From: Membranipora membranacea
Lineage: Eukaryota; Bryozoa; Gymnolaemata; Cheilostomatida; Membraniporidae
Assembly (NCBI GenBank): GCA_914767715.1
Contig: OU612072.1
Coordinates: forward strand, 2,606,001 to 2,670,000
DNA: 64,000 bases
Reading direction: 5' to 3'
A program made the translations under genes and the position numbers. Below the pieces are notes generated by a model. That model was not told the DNA's origin. It saw nothing but the letters and a program-made list of their open reading frames with translations, and ran no database searches. This document shows, piece by piece, positions 11,251-22,900 of the stretch (its first letter is position 1; each line of letters begins with the position of its first letter).

Positions 11251-12923
11251 CAAGCGGAGGCAAGTGAAACAAGCGGAGGCAAGTGAAGCAAGCGGAGGCA
11301 AGTGAAGCAAATGAAGGCAAGTAGAGCAATTGAAGCAAGTGAAGCAAGTGAAGCAGGTGAAGCAGGTGAAGCAGGTGAAGCAAGTGAAGCAGGTGAAGCA
11401 AGTGAAGCAGGTGAAGCAGGTGAAGCAGGTGAAGCAGGTGAAGCAAGTGAAGCAAGTGATGCAAGCGGAGGCAAGTGAAGCAAGCAGAGGCAAGTGAAGC
11501 AAGCGGAGGTAAGTGAAGCAAATGAAGCAATTGAAGCAAGTGAAGCAATTGAAGCAAGTGAAGCAAGTGGGGCAAGTGATGCAAGCGGAGGCAAGTGAAA
11601 CAAGCGGAGGCAAGTGAAGCAAGCGGAGGCAAGTGAAGCAAGCGGAGGCAAGTGAAGCAAGCGGAGGCAAGTGAAGCAAGCGGAGGCAAGTGAAGCAAGC
11701 GGAGGTAAGTGAAGCAAATGACGCAATTGAAGCAAGTGATGCAAGCGGAGGCAAGTGAAACAAGCGGAGGTAAGTGAAACAAGCGGAGGTAAGTGAAGCA
11801 AGTGAAGCAAGCAGAGGCAAGTGAAGCAAGCGGAGGTAAGTGAAGCAAATGAAGCAATTGAAGCAAGTGAAGCAATTGAAGCAAGTGAAGCAAGTGGGGC
11901 AAGTGATGCAAGCGGAGGCAAGTGAAACAAGCGGAGGTAAGTGAAGCAAGCGGAGGCAAGTGAAGCAAGCGGAGGCAAGTGAAGCAAGCGGAGGCAAGTG
12001 AAGCAAGCGGAGGCAAGTGAAGCAAGCGGAGGCAAGTGAAGCAAACGGAGGTAAGTGAAGCAAATGACGCAATTGAAGCAAGTGATGCAAGCGGAGGCAA
12101 GTGAAACAAGCGGAGGTAAGTGAAACAAGCGGAGGTAAGTGAAGCAAGCGGAGGCAAGTGAAACAAGCGGAGGCAAGTGAAGCAAGCGGAGGCAAGTGAA
12201 GCAAGCGGAGGTAAGTGAAGCAAATGAAGCAATTGAAGCAAGTGAAGCATGTGAAGCAAGTGATGCAAGCGGAGGCAAGTGAAACAAGCGGAGGTAAGTG
12301 AAGCAGGTGAAGCAGGTGAAGCAGGTGAAGCAGGTGAAGCAGGTGAAGCAGGTGAAGCAGGTGAAGCAGGTGAAGCAAGTGATGCAAGCGGAGGCAAGTG
12401 AAACAAGCGGAGGCAAGTGAAGCAAGCGGAGGCAAGTGAAGCAAGCGGAGGCAAGTGAAGCAAGCGGAGGCAAGTGAAGCAAATGAAGGCAAGTAGAGCA
12501 AGCGAAGCAAACGAAGCATGTGACGCAAATGAGGCAAGCAAAGTGAAGCAAGCGAAGCATGTGATGCAAGCGGAGGCAAGTGAAGCAAGCGGAGGCAAGT
12601 GAAGCAATTGAAGCAAGTGGAGGCAAGTAGAGCAAGCGAAGCAAGTGTAGGTAAGTGAAGCAAGTGATACAAATGAACCAAGCGGAGGCAAGTGAAGCAT
12701 GTGAAGCATGTGAAGCATGTGAAGTAAGTGAAGCAAGTTAAGCAAGTGAAGTAAAATGAAGGCATGTCGCAAGTCTCGGCAAGTGGAAGCAAGTGTAGGC
12801 AAGTCGGAGTGAGTGGGAGTATATGGAAGTAAGTGAAAGTAAGTGGAAGTAAGTGAATACAAGTAGAAGTGAGTGATGCAAGTGACTGCAAGTTGACTAA
12901 GTGGTAACAAGTATAGTGCAAGT
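11251..12923. repeat. Left arm of giant inverted satellite
   Basis: About 1.67 kb of 9- and 18-bp variants of GCAAGCGGAGGCAAGTGAA and GAAGCAGGT, ending in a degenerate block that reads out to CAAGTATAGTGCAAGT. Its reverse complement forms 13032-14298 with the same order of variants but fewer internal units. Three long minus-strand frames of 527-653 codons cross this arm; they encode only low-complexity Leu/Ala/Cys/His repeats. Confidence 0.95.
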
Positions 12924-13031
12924 GCAGCTTCTTTCCACTTATCTACACTTACTCTCACATACTTCCGCTTGCCAACGCTTACCTTCAAATACTTTTGCTT
13001 GTCAATGCTGACCTGAATTTAATCTTTCTTC
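12924..13031. other. Spacer between inverted satellite arms
   Basis: A 108-bp segment that repeats 10828-10935 directly. It separates the two inverted satellite arms, so it would form the loop of a very long hairpin. Confidence 0.8.
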
Positions 13032-14298
13032 TACTTGCACTATACTTGTTACCACTTAGTCAACTTGCAGTCACTTGCATCACTCACTTCTACTTGTATT
13101 CACTTACTTCCACTTACTTTCACTTACTTCCATATACTCCCACTCACTCCGACTTGCCTACACTTGCTTCCACTTGCCGAGACTTGCGACATGCCTTCAT
13201 TTTACTTCACTTGCTTAACTTGCTTCACTTACTTCACATGCTTCACATGCTTCACATGCTTCACTTGCCTCCGCTTGGTTCATTTGTATCACTTGCTTCA
13301 CTTACCTACACTTGCTTCGCTTGCTCTACTTGCCTCCACTTGCTTCAATTGCTTCACTTGCCTCCGCTTGCTTCACTTGCCTCCGCTTGCATCACATGCT
13401 TCGCTTGCTTCACTTTGCTTGCCTCATTTGCGTCACATGCTTCGTTTGCTTCGCTTGCTCTACTTGCCTTCATTTGCTTCACTTGCCTCCGCTTGCTTCA
13501 CTTGCCTCCGCTTGCTTCACTTGCCTCCGCTTGCTTCACTTGCCTCCGCTTGTTTCACTTGCCTCCGCTTGCATCACTTGCTTCACCTGCTTCACCTGCT
13601 TCACCTGCTTCACCTGCTTCACCTGCTTCACCTGCTTCACCTGCTTCACCTGCTTCACTTACCTCCGCTTGTTTCACTTGCCTCCGCTTGCATCACTTGC
13701 TTCACATGCTTCACTTGCTTCAATTGCTTCATTTGCTTCACTTACCTCCGCTTGCTTCACTTGCCTCCGCTTGCTTCACTTGCCTCCGCTTGTTTCACTT
13801 GCCTCCGCTTGCTTCACTTACCTCCGCTTGTTTCACTTGCCTCCGCTTGCATCACTTGCTTCACATGCTTCACTTGCTTCAATTGCGTCATTTGCTTCAC
13901 TTACCTCCGTTTGCTTCACTTGCCTCCGCTTGCTTCACTTGCCTCCGCTTGCTTCACTTGCCTCCGCTTGCTTCACTTACCTCCGCTTGTTTCACTTGCC
14001 TCCGCTTGCATCACTTGCCCCACTTGCTTCACTTGCTTCAATTGCTTCATTTGCTTCACTTACCTCCGCTTGCTTCACTTGCCTCTGCTTGCTTCACTTG
14101 CCTCCGCTTGTTTCACTTGTCTCCGCTTGCATCACTTGCTTCACTTGCTTCACCTGCTTCACCTGCTTCACCTGCTTCACTTGCTTCACTTGCTTCAATT
14201 GCTCTACTTGCCTTCATTTGCTTCACTTGCCTCCGCTTGCTTCACTTGCCTCCGCTTGTTTCACTTGCCTCCGCTTGTTTCACTTGCCTCCGCTTGCA
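13032..14298. repeat. Right arm of giant inverted satellite
   Basis: Reverse complement of 11251-12923, but about 400 bp shorter because internal unit blocks are missing. It begins ACTTGCACTATACTTG and proceeds through the CTTCACTTGCCTCCGCTTG-type monomers. Plus-strand frames of 480-869 codons cross it; they are periodicity artefacts with the same low-complexity composition as the minus-strand frames of the left arm. Confidence 0.95.
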
Positions 14299-14411
14299 AG
14301 TGGGGCAAGTGGGGCGAGTGGGGCGAGTGGGGCGAGTGGGGCGAGTGGGGCGAGTGGGGCGAGTGGGGCGAGTGGGGCGAGTGGGGCGAGTGGGGCAAGT
14401 GGGGCAAGCTA
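14299..14411. repeat. 9-bp satellite (GTGGGGCGA)n
   Basis: About twelve 9-bp units, GTGGGGCGA flanked by GTGGGGCAA at both edges. It is the inverted counterpart of the CACTTGCCC block with one transition fixed in the inner units, which shows local homogenisation. Confidence 0.9.
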
Positions 14412-14880
14412 TTCCCCGCATCGAATCTGGGCATTAAAAAGTATTGGGGCAAGCTATTCCCCGCATCGAATCTGGGCATTAAAAAGTATTGGGGCAAGCT
14501 ATTCCCCGCATCGAATCTGGGCATTAAAAAGTATTGGGGCAAGCTATTCCCCGCATCGAATCTGGGCATTAAAAAGTATTGGGGCAAGCTATTCCCCGCA
14601 TCGAATCTGGGCATTAAAAAGTATTGGGGCAAGCTATTCCCCGCATCGAATCTGGGCATTAAAAAGTATTGGGGCAAGCTATTCCCCGCATCGAATCTGG
14701 GCATTAAAAAGTATTGGGGCAAGCTATTCCCCGCATCGAATCTGGGCATTAAAAAGTATTGGGGCAAGCTATTCCCCGCATCGAATCTGGGCATTAAAAA
14801 GTATTGGGGCAAGCTATTCCCCGCATCGAATCTGGGCATTAAAAAGTATTGGGGCAAGCTATTCCCCGCATCGAATCTGG
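14412..14880. repeat. 45-bp tandem repeat, about 10.5 copies
   Basis: Identical 45-bp units containing CCCCGCATCGAATCTGGGC followed by ATTAAAAAGTATTGGGGCAA. The junction with the preceding 9-bp array is seamless (GGGGCAAG is common to both). The unit length is a multiple of three, so a 15-residue repeat is open in one plus frame. I see no sign that it is a real gene. Confidence 0.95.
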
Positions 14881-15640
14881 GCCACGCTGCGAAGGGCTGG
14901 GGCCCTCCTTGCGCGTCCAGCTTCCCCCGCATCGAATCTGGGCCACGCTGCGAAGGGCTGGGGCCCTCCTTGCGCGTCCAGCTTCCCCCGCATCGAATCT
15001 GGGCCACGCTGCGAAGGGCTGGGGCCCTCCTTGCGCGTCCAGCTTCCCCCGCATCGAATCTGGGCCACGCTGCGAAGGGCTGGGGCCCTCCTTGCGCGTC
15101 CAGCTTCCCCCGCATCGAATCTGGGCCACGCTGCGAAGGGCTGGGGCCCTCCTTGCGCGTCCAGCTTCCCCCGCATCGAATCTGGGCCACGCTGCGAAGG
15201 GCTGGGGCCCTCCTTGCGCGTCCAGCTTCCCCCGCATCGAATCTGGGCCACGCTGCGAAGGGCTGGGGCCCTCCTTGCGCGTCCAGCTTCCCCCGCATCG
15301 AATCTGGGCCACGCTGCGAAGGGCTGGGGCCCTCCTTGCGCGTCCAGCTTCCCCCGCATCGAATCTGGGCCACGCTGCGAAGGGCTGGGGCCCTCCTTGC
15401 GCGTCCAGCTTCCCCCGCATCGAATCTGGGCCACGCTGCGAAGGGCTGGGGCCCTCCTTGCGCGTCCAGCTTCCCCCGCATCGAATCTGGGCCACGCTGC
15501 GAAGGGCTGGGGCCCTCCTTGCGCGTCCAGCTTCCCCCGCATCGAATCTGGGCCACGCTGCGAAGGGCTGGGGCCCTCCTTGCGCGTCCAGCTTCCCCCG
15601 CATCGAATCTGGGCCACGCTGCGAAGGGCGCTGTTTTCTA
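14881..15640. repeat. 61-bp GC-rich tandem repeat, about 12.5 copies
   Basis: Nearly identical 61-bp units containing GCCACGCTGCGAAGGGCTGG and CCTTGCGCGTCCAGC, and the same CCCCGCATCGAATCTGGGC core as the 45-bp repeat. The unit is strikingly GC-rich against an AT-rich background. It ends at 15640 in the middle of a unit and passes straight into ordinary AT-rich sequence. Frames across it rotate every unit because 61 is not a multiple of three. Confidence 0.95.
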
Positions 15641-15649
15641 TTAAGTAAG

Positions 15650-18600
15650 GTAACAAGGATTCAAGGTTATGAGATAGCTAGATCAGTGTTCATTTCAAGC
15701 CCAAATATAACCAAATTAATGGGTTTCTTTGTTTCTTCCAATTTAGGTTAATTATTTCAGGTACTTTGCTGCAGAGACGAACGTATGATTCCCCAGTTGG
15801 CATTATATGATATTAATGATATCATTTGGTGCAGAGCCTGTATGCAGTCTTAGCCTTTGTGGGCGCTATTAAGGCGGTTACGTTGATAAGCAGTCATGCG
15901 ACCTGGTGTATAGACCCGGATCGTCTGAGTAGTAGGTGAATACCATTCGTTTTATTGGAATTCTTGGTATCAACCTCAAAATCTGGGTTCTTTTGTCTGC
16001 TATAAGGTATACACTTGTGGTTAGTGCCCTTTGTTATACTGGAGGCCTCAAAGCTTCTCTCTGCACTCTGATCTCTCACAGCAGACCGGTTGATTACAAA
16101 CCACCCTGCAGTTGGTTAAGCTGTCATAGCAAGTACTTCCAATAGGCCCCTCTATTTACTCTAATTTAATCCAGTCATTATTCACTGATGGCGCATTTTT
16201 TATGGGACTACCATTTATGACGTCAAATTGATAGTAATATATGTTGTGGGATTCAGGGTTAAGGAGTCACCATATTAACTGCCCGCTACCGAGATCTGGG
16301 CTCAAGAGCTTGGTAAGATGATGCTCACTATTTGACACTGTCTTATCTAGATGCCATCTCATTTGATTTAAGATCAAATACCTGACTCAAGAGCATATCT
16401 TATTTGCATGTCGTATTTTAACAAGTTATGCCATGCATGCTCAATTTAATTCATTAAACTAAGTTAGTTGATGATACAAATAATCCAACCAAATGTTATA
16501 CTGTGCCATTATCAAATAATAAGGCAAGTTCTATTTCCCTATAAATATCACTACTGTACAATAAATGAAAATATTATGATAAATGTAAAACTTTCATGTT
16601 TAAAAACTGACCGGACGCCAAGTGAAGGTGCAAGCAAAGAGGCCTTTCCATTGGTTCCAGACCCATTAAAAAACTGCTGATGCACATCATCAAAAAAACA
16701 AGTTTAAAACACATTTTTCAAATGCCGCAAAAAGAGGGTTGATCGAAGGTTGATTGGTTGCAAGAGTGGGTTGATCGGCCGCAAGAGTTGTTTGATTCAC
16801 CGCAAGAGTGGGTTGGTGTAATGATCGAATCATGCTTTGTCCTGTTCCCGCCACCTTTGCTGTGTTGTCACCGTTGTGGTGTTAGGTGGTACGGATATTA
16901 AAATTAGCACTTCAATTTAATTCAATCAGGGCGGTATCGTCAATGAGAGCTGGTTGGGCCGAGCCCTACCAATTTTGGCATATATACAACAATAGTGACT
17001 ATAGAGATCAACTCAGCTGGTGCAAAGCCCTACCAATATATTTGTACAAGGATACCCCCCTGAATTCAATTGCCTGTCCTCGATCGAGGTTAAATGTCCT
17101 GTCTGTTACCAGTGTGTCCTCGAGTCGAGGTTGAGTGTACTGATGATGATAAATGAATATTGAATATTGTCTGATGTTGTTATTCTATGGTAGTTGTCCC
17201 TTGCTTGATATGTCTGCTGCTGTGGATGCGACAATGAAAACAAAACACTATGAGCTGTTGGGTGCCAAAATTGAGCTCATGTACAAAATTAGATTTGGTT
17301 GAACTATCACGCTGGGGGGTCTATTAATTAGAATGAGTGATGCTTTACTAAGCAAATTATCACTTTTGTATCGCCCAAAATTATTGCTCACTTGGTCTTT
17401 AACAAATTCATTCACAACTTGCTCACTCAGAGCGTTCCATCAAGTTACATCATAGATCCATCAATGAGTCAGCGATTTGTGAGCGAGACCCTAGTAGGTA
17501 TGGCTCGAGTGAGTTATCAGACTACGATTTTTGTGGTGTTTAATTGAAAGACCTCCCCCCCCTAGCCAGGCAGAAAGTGAGTCTGATCCCCATTTGAGGA
17601 ACTGCAATATAATAGTTAAATATGAAAGCTGAAACTAGGGATTTTAAAATTTATGCGAATAGAAACAACATAAATTCTATAGTGATGATATATCAGAATA
17701 AATTTATTGAGGAATGGAATAAATTGTAGTTTGACTGCTTCGGAAAGGAGGTACAATATGGACTCGAAATGAATGCTCATCTATTAATTGATTGTTGCAT
17801 ATAATAAGCTGGAGAATGAGATGATAAAAGCAATCTGCCGTCATCAAACAAAAATATTTAGACTGATAGTAACTAAGTTTAATATGCACAAATAAACAAA
17901 TGTTAAGATAAATTTGCTGTCAGCCAGTATCCTAAGTTTGATATGCTTGCGATGGTCGTCATGATTTCTAACATATTCAGGCGTTACATTCCAAAAGCAT
18001 CCAGTTAAAATATGGTGAAGTATTAATTCATGAAATGTCCTGGCAGAATACAGAGATTTTGGCATAATTTTGGAAAAAGAAAGGAAAAACTAGACATGTT
18101 CGAAGGAGGGCCGGATTATTGGATTATGCATAATGATTGTTTCAATGCAAATTTTAAAATAAAGTTGTCTCGCACTTAAAAAAAACGACAATAATGGTGA
18201 TAGCAGAGCCAACAAGGCATCCTTTCATAGCTTTCTACAGCCTCACTATTGGGTTAGTGAAAAATAGGGGGTATGACATATAGTCAGAACAATAGGGCAA
18301 CCATAACAGGCTGTCGGCCACAATTTCTGGCAGTAAGACGCGTGCCTTGTAACCTTTCATAGATAGGTTATATTTTCTAGGTGCACAGACAAGAGCCACA
18401 GCTGCCTTGACATGGTGTCTTAACAGTAGGAATCAAGTAAGGTATCCAAATCTAAGCGTTTAATTTGCAATTTTTAAAAGATTTGACCCAGTCTCACTCA
18501 TATGACGCATGTCTTACTGTCATGACTCTATGGTGTGTGTAGATTGCTACAGTAGATAATCACACTGTGTTTGTTCTCAGACAGACTTCATATATTTGAC

Positions 18601-19917
18601 TGTGTCTTTCTGCTCATGATATAAGAGCTTTGATCTCTACGGTATCTACGGTAATCAACAATGGACAGATTTAGAGATCAGTGCCCTGAGCTCCCTGTCT
18701 TTCAGCACTGTTGCGGCAGAGTGCCTTAGTTTTACAGTGGATGCTGGGTTGGAAGCGTCCACCAAAGCCCCGTTACATGTAGGCTCCTCATCAGAAATAT
18801 CATAATCTAAAACATATAGAAGTATTATTTTACATCCTGCGGTAGCATGTGAAGAACGCAAGTTACTATGCATGGATATTCCAGATCGGCTTCTGCTATG
18901 GGTTTGAGTTATGACCTTTGCAGGTCATGTTTTTATGTGATACAGTGTTAAACTCTGCTCTGTATTCTCCCGCAATAAGTATTTGTCAATAGAACCAATA
19001 ACAAAACAAACAAAAGGTTTCCCCATAGCCCAAACACCTCTGAACTCTAAGAAGAAGGATTTGGGTAGGGGATGGTACTGCAGTTAATGGAAATACCGTT
19101 TCTGTTCAGCTTTGGTTCCCACCAGCACTGAGATGATGTAATTTGAACATATTTTTTAGAAACTTTTTTAACCTTTTTCCCAGCATGCAACTTTCAAGAG
19201 TTCTAACACAATTAACTGAGTTGGTAGAAAACCCCTTTTCCACGTGGAGCCTTGGGGTACCTCGATAAATATTGTGAGGGGTTCAAACTTACCCAGCCCT
19301 CATCAAGGGCCACGGATATGCGTTACATCAAGGAGAACTCCTTGGTTAAACACGCATATTAATATAGGGCACAGTAGTCATGTGAACAAGAAAACGTGGG
19401 ATAAAATGTTGATAATGCCTAAAAATTGCAAAAAAAAACCCTAAGATGTATTCAGGTAATTTTGCTTCAAAGTGTGGTTAACTTCAGGGAGCATCATAAA
19501 AGCGAGCAGCATTCAAACGGCTGGAGGATTCTTGAAAGGGGATTGGATGCTATTGCATTATGCCAAACAAGAACTCAACAAGAATATATATCAATGCCAT
19601 GCTTCAGGTAATTTGCGCAGTGTCAGGATTAAGACCATACAATCAAGAGCTCGCAAAGATATTTTGACTTTATGCGACAATTTTTGGTCGAGCCATGCTT
19701 TTGGTGAAGTAGGTTGTAAGGGGCATTGTAACCTACCTACTTGTAAATCTAATGTTTTCCAATTACAGTTCAGCTGTAAATCATGACCTTCGAGTTTTAC
19801 ATAATGCATGAAATACCCGATGGGAGAAATACATACACCTATCCAGTACAACGTGTAAATATGTCCCATCCAAAGCAAGGCACCATTGACAGTTAAAGTT
19901 AAACTGTCATAAAAATA
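15650..19917. other. Intergenic, no gene recognised
   Basis: Only short, unrelated open frames on both strands, with no domain, splice-consistent chain or coding periodicity that I can see. A 21-bp tandem repeat lies inside it at 16750-16812. The end of the PLEKHD1-like gene borders it on the right. Confidence 0.6.
16750..16812. repeat. 21-bp tandem repeat, 3 copies
   Basis: Three units of the form TTGATYGGYYGCAAGAGTGGG with a few substitutions and degenerate edges. Confidence 0.7.
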
Positions 19918-19923
19918 TTTATT
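19918..19923 (-). promoter_or_regulatory. Poly(A) signal of PLEKHD1-like gene
   Basis: TTTATT on the plus strand is AATAAA on the minus strand, 59 bases past the stop codon of the PLEKHD1-like gene. Confidence 0.55.
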
Positions 19924-19981
19924 GCCATTTTTGCTTCACATAAAGACTGAAAATTCTAGATGAAAACTTTTATATGTATCA

Positions 19982-22900
19982 TTACTTTTCTCTAGGAGTA
20001 ACATGCGGAGTGTTATTCTTACCAGATCGGCGTATGAGCCTCACACTTTTAGCCCTCATGTTACGGCGGGCATTATACACCGCCCTCTTCATGATCAGAG
20101 GTTTCTGAGCATCAATCTGGTGCTCTATGGCTTTCTGCTCAAAATATCCTAGATGGGTAGAAGAGGAAGAAATCATAGAGAAAAGGAAAAGGAAACCAAC
20201 GAATCATATTCTAACTAATGTGTAGATTCGAATGGGTTATTCACTTGTCCCTTCATGCTCACAGTCTACAAAGCTTCCATCAGTATCATATATCGTTGCA
20301 GTATCAAAAATATATGATGAATCATTGTAGTCAATACAAGAGTTACGCCTCTCTCAAGTCATTCTAAAGTATGCATGCAACGTTCATCGAGACTACAGAT
20401 AAGGATTTCATGCTCGATCAAATCCTGTTTTTGAGCGATTTAAATATTCTGAAAGTCATATATTTTAGAAGTTTTCATGCCCAAGTAAGCTTGTATCACT
20501 GAGATGCAATGAACCACATGCAATTTTCATTACAATTGTCAAATGTAAATTAAAATTTCCGAATGTAACAAAACAGACATAAGAGGGATGTGAGTGACCT
20601 ACTTTTGAGAGCTCGGACGTTGAGAATCATCTGACTCTTCTGTTCCTCTGTAACTACTTCCTGTGTTAGTCTCCTCTCCAGATTCTGTCAACAGAATTAG
20701 ATAGTCTAACACACAGACTATATATAGGATGGTCTAACACACAGACTACATATAGGATGGTCTAACACACAGACTATATAGAGGATAGTCTAATACACTG
20801 ACTTTATAGAGGGTAGTCTAACACACAGAACACACAGACTATATAGAGGGTAGTCCAACACACAGACTATACAGAGGGTAGTCTAACACACTGACTAAAT
20901 ATAAGATAGTCTAACACACACAGACTATAAATAGGGTTGTCTAACACAGACTACATAGAGGAAAGCCTGCTAATACAGAGAGATAGTCTGAGCACTGACA
21001 CATAAATATGCTATGATTTACACCGATGTGTTGAAAAAATTGCCTGCATGCAGTATGATGATCCAAGGGTTACACAGTTTGTTTGTGGTGATCCATAGTG
21101 ACAACTTTCAATTTGATTGCAGAGCCTCAACCTAAGACATGCTACACATCACCTTATTACAAATTGGTTTGTCTTTGCATCTGAATAGATTTGTACGCAT
21201 AAATATAATGGCTCGAAGAGAAGATGGTGACGTTTTATTATTAGGTTTACCTGTAGAGCATTCTCAGCCTCTCTTAGCCTCTCCTCAGCCTTCAATCTTG
21301 CTTTGATCTCTTCTCTTAACTCAGCTTCTGTCATCTCCTTGAATGTAACACAATTGTTTGATTTTAATAGCTCATATTTATTCTTACATTCTGTTGCGTT
21401 ATGAGCTTGCTCATGGCATTTGATTATCAACCACCTGATCTAAAAATACTACCTGGCAGGGCTCGATGAGCTATACTACATGTGTGATAATGAACAGCTC
21501 ATATCAGACTTGAGTTACAGGTAACGGGTTGCCATCATCCTCTGGTGATGAGATCACCGACAAAACGGCACAGCTGACCGTTTAAATCTTACTGCGGTAG
21601 GTTGGTCTTGTACACAGTTAAAGTACAGTAAATTTGAAAGTTGTGATTAAATTTGTTCATATTTTATACCTTTTGATGTTTGAGGTCACTAAGATTTTTC
21701 TCCAGCTCTTTGGCTTCCTCATTAAATAGGACCTTCTCGTCCTGCAGTAACTGAGCCAGCTCTGATTGCTGTTGTGCCCTGGATTTAAAAATAGATTTGA
21801 TGAAATACACAAAGAATTTTTACTCAAATGCGATAGGCTAATCACTTGACTAAACAAGAACTAAAGAGATCGGGGTTCAATGGATTGCTGTATTTGGCCC
21901 ATCTACCTCGCAAGTTGTCGCACCATTGACATACAGTGAGCAGCTCCAAACAATCCCAAATGATTTAGACTCCGACAATGCATAGTGGGGTCATGTAACG
22001 GTTTTCATATTGGTAAAGCCAACAATATCTCTTTTGTAATCCTATTACGTACCATGGGCTGGGGGATCTTTTAAGCACACGGGATGAGCTGTTTCGATTG
22101 AATACTTTGGGTGGAATGACCAGCTCAGCAAACATGAGTTGTACAAGAACTCAAACAAATTTTTGTATATGCTCAAATCTGTTGACAATATTTATTGAAA
22201 TTTGAGCGGATTGTCTCAGATTGGTCAGCCCTTTGCCTGAGAATAGAGAGTCTGCACAAGTTGAAATTTTGAATGTTTCATATTTGCTTCGGAACCTTCC
22301 TTGTACGGATGGATCTATCATGTTATCAGAATATGATGGAAATACCACATATCAAAATTTTGATATTCCAGTAATCCAAAGCATGATTTTATCTTAGTCG
22401 TCTGAGACTTAAGTCATTCAGAAATCACTCATAACTTTATGAGACACATTACTAAGAAGCACATCCCCCTTACTTTAGTTCTGCTTGTTCTTTGTCAGAC
22501 TTGATTTTACTCATCTCTTCCTCAATATGTTTGAGATTAGTTTCCAGGTCAGATTTGACTTTCTGTTCAGCACTGATCTGCTCTGCTAATTCAGCTCTCG
22601 CATGCTCACTCTCACTGCTGAAAACATTAACCAAAAATGGGATATAAAAGAGCTGAGCGATGTGGTAAGGTATAATTGTACCTACGTAGGCACATATGGT
22701 CTTCCTCAAGTCTTGACACAGTTAGAGTAGAGAAGAGTTTACCAGGATTGTCTAAAGGTGAGTCGTCTGTTATGACCTAATTAACTACTTTGACCAAACA
22801 AAATACAATTTTTGTGTTGGGTTTCCTGACTTGGATATGAACTATCTTTCTATGATGTTGCTCTTCTGTGCTTTTGACAATATGCACATGATACTTGTTT

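Noticed and set aside
14412-15640. CRISPR-like regular array
   Set aside because: Units are contiguous and identical with no unique spacers, and the genome is animal.
10778-15751. Long open frames of 109-869 codons on both strands
   Set aside because: They follow the 9-, 18-, 45- and 61-bp tandem units and encode only low-complexity repeats. Frames on opposite strands give the same peptides because of the inversion.
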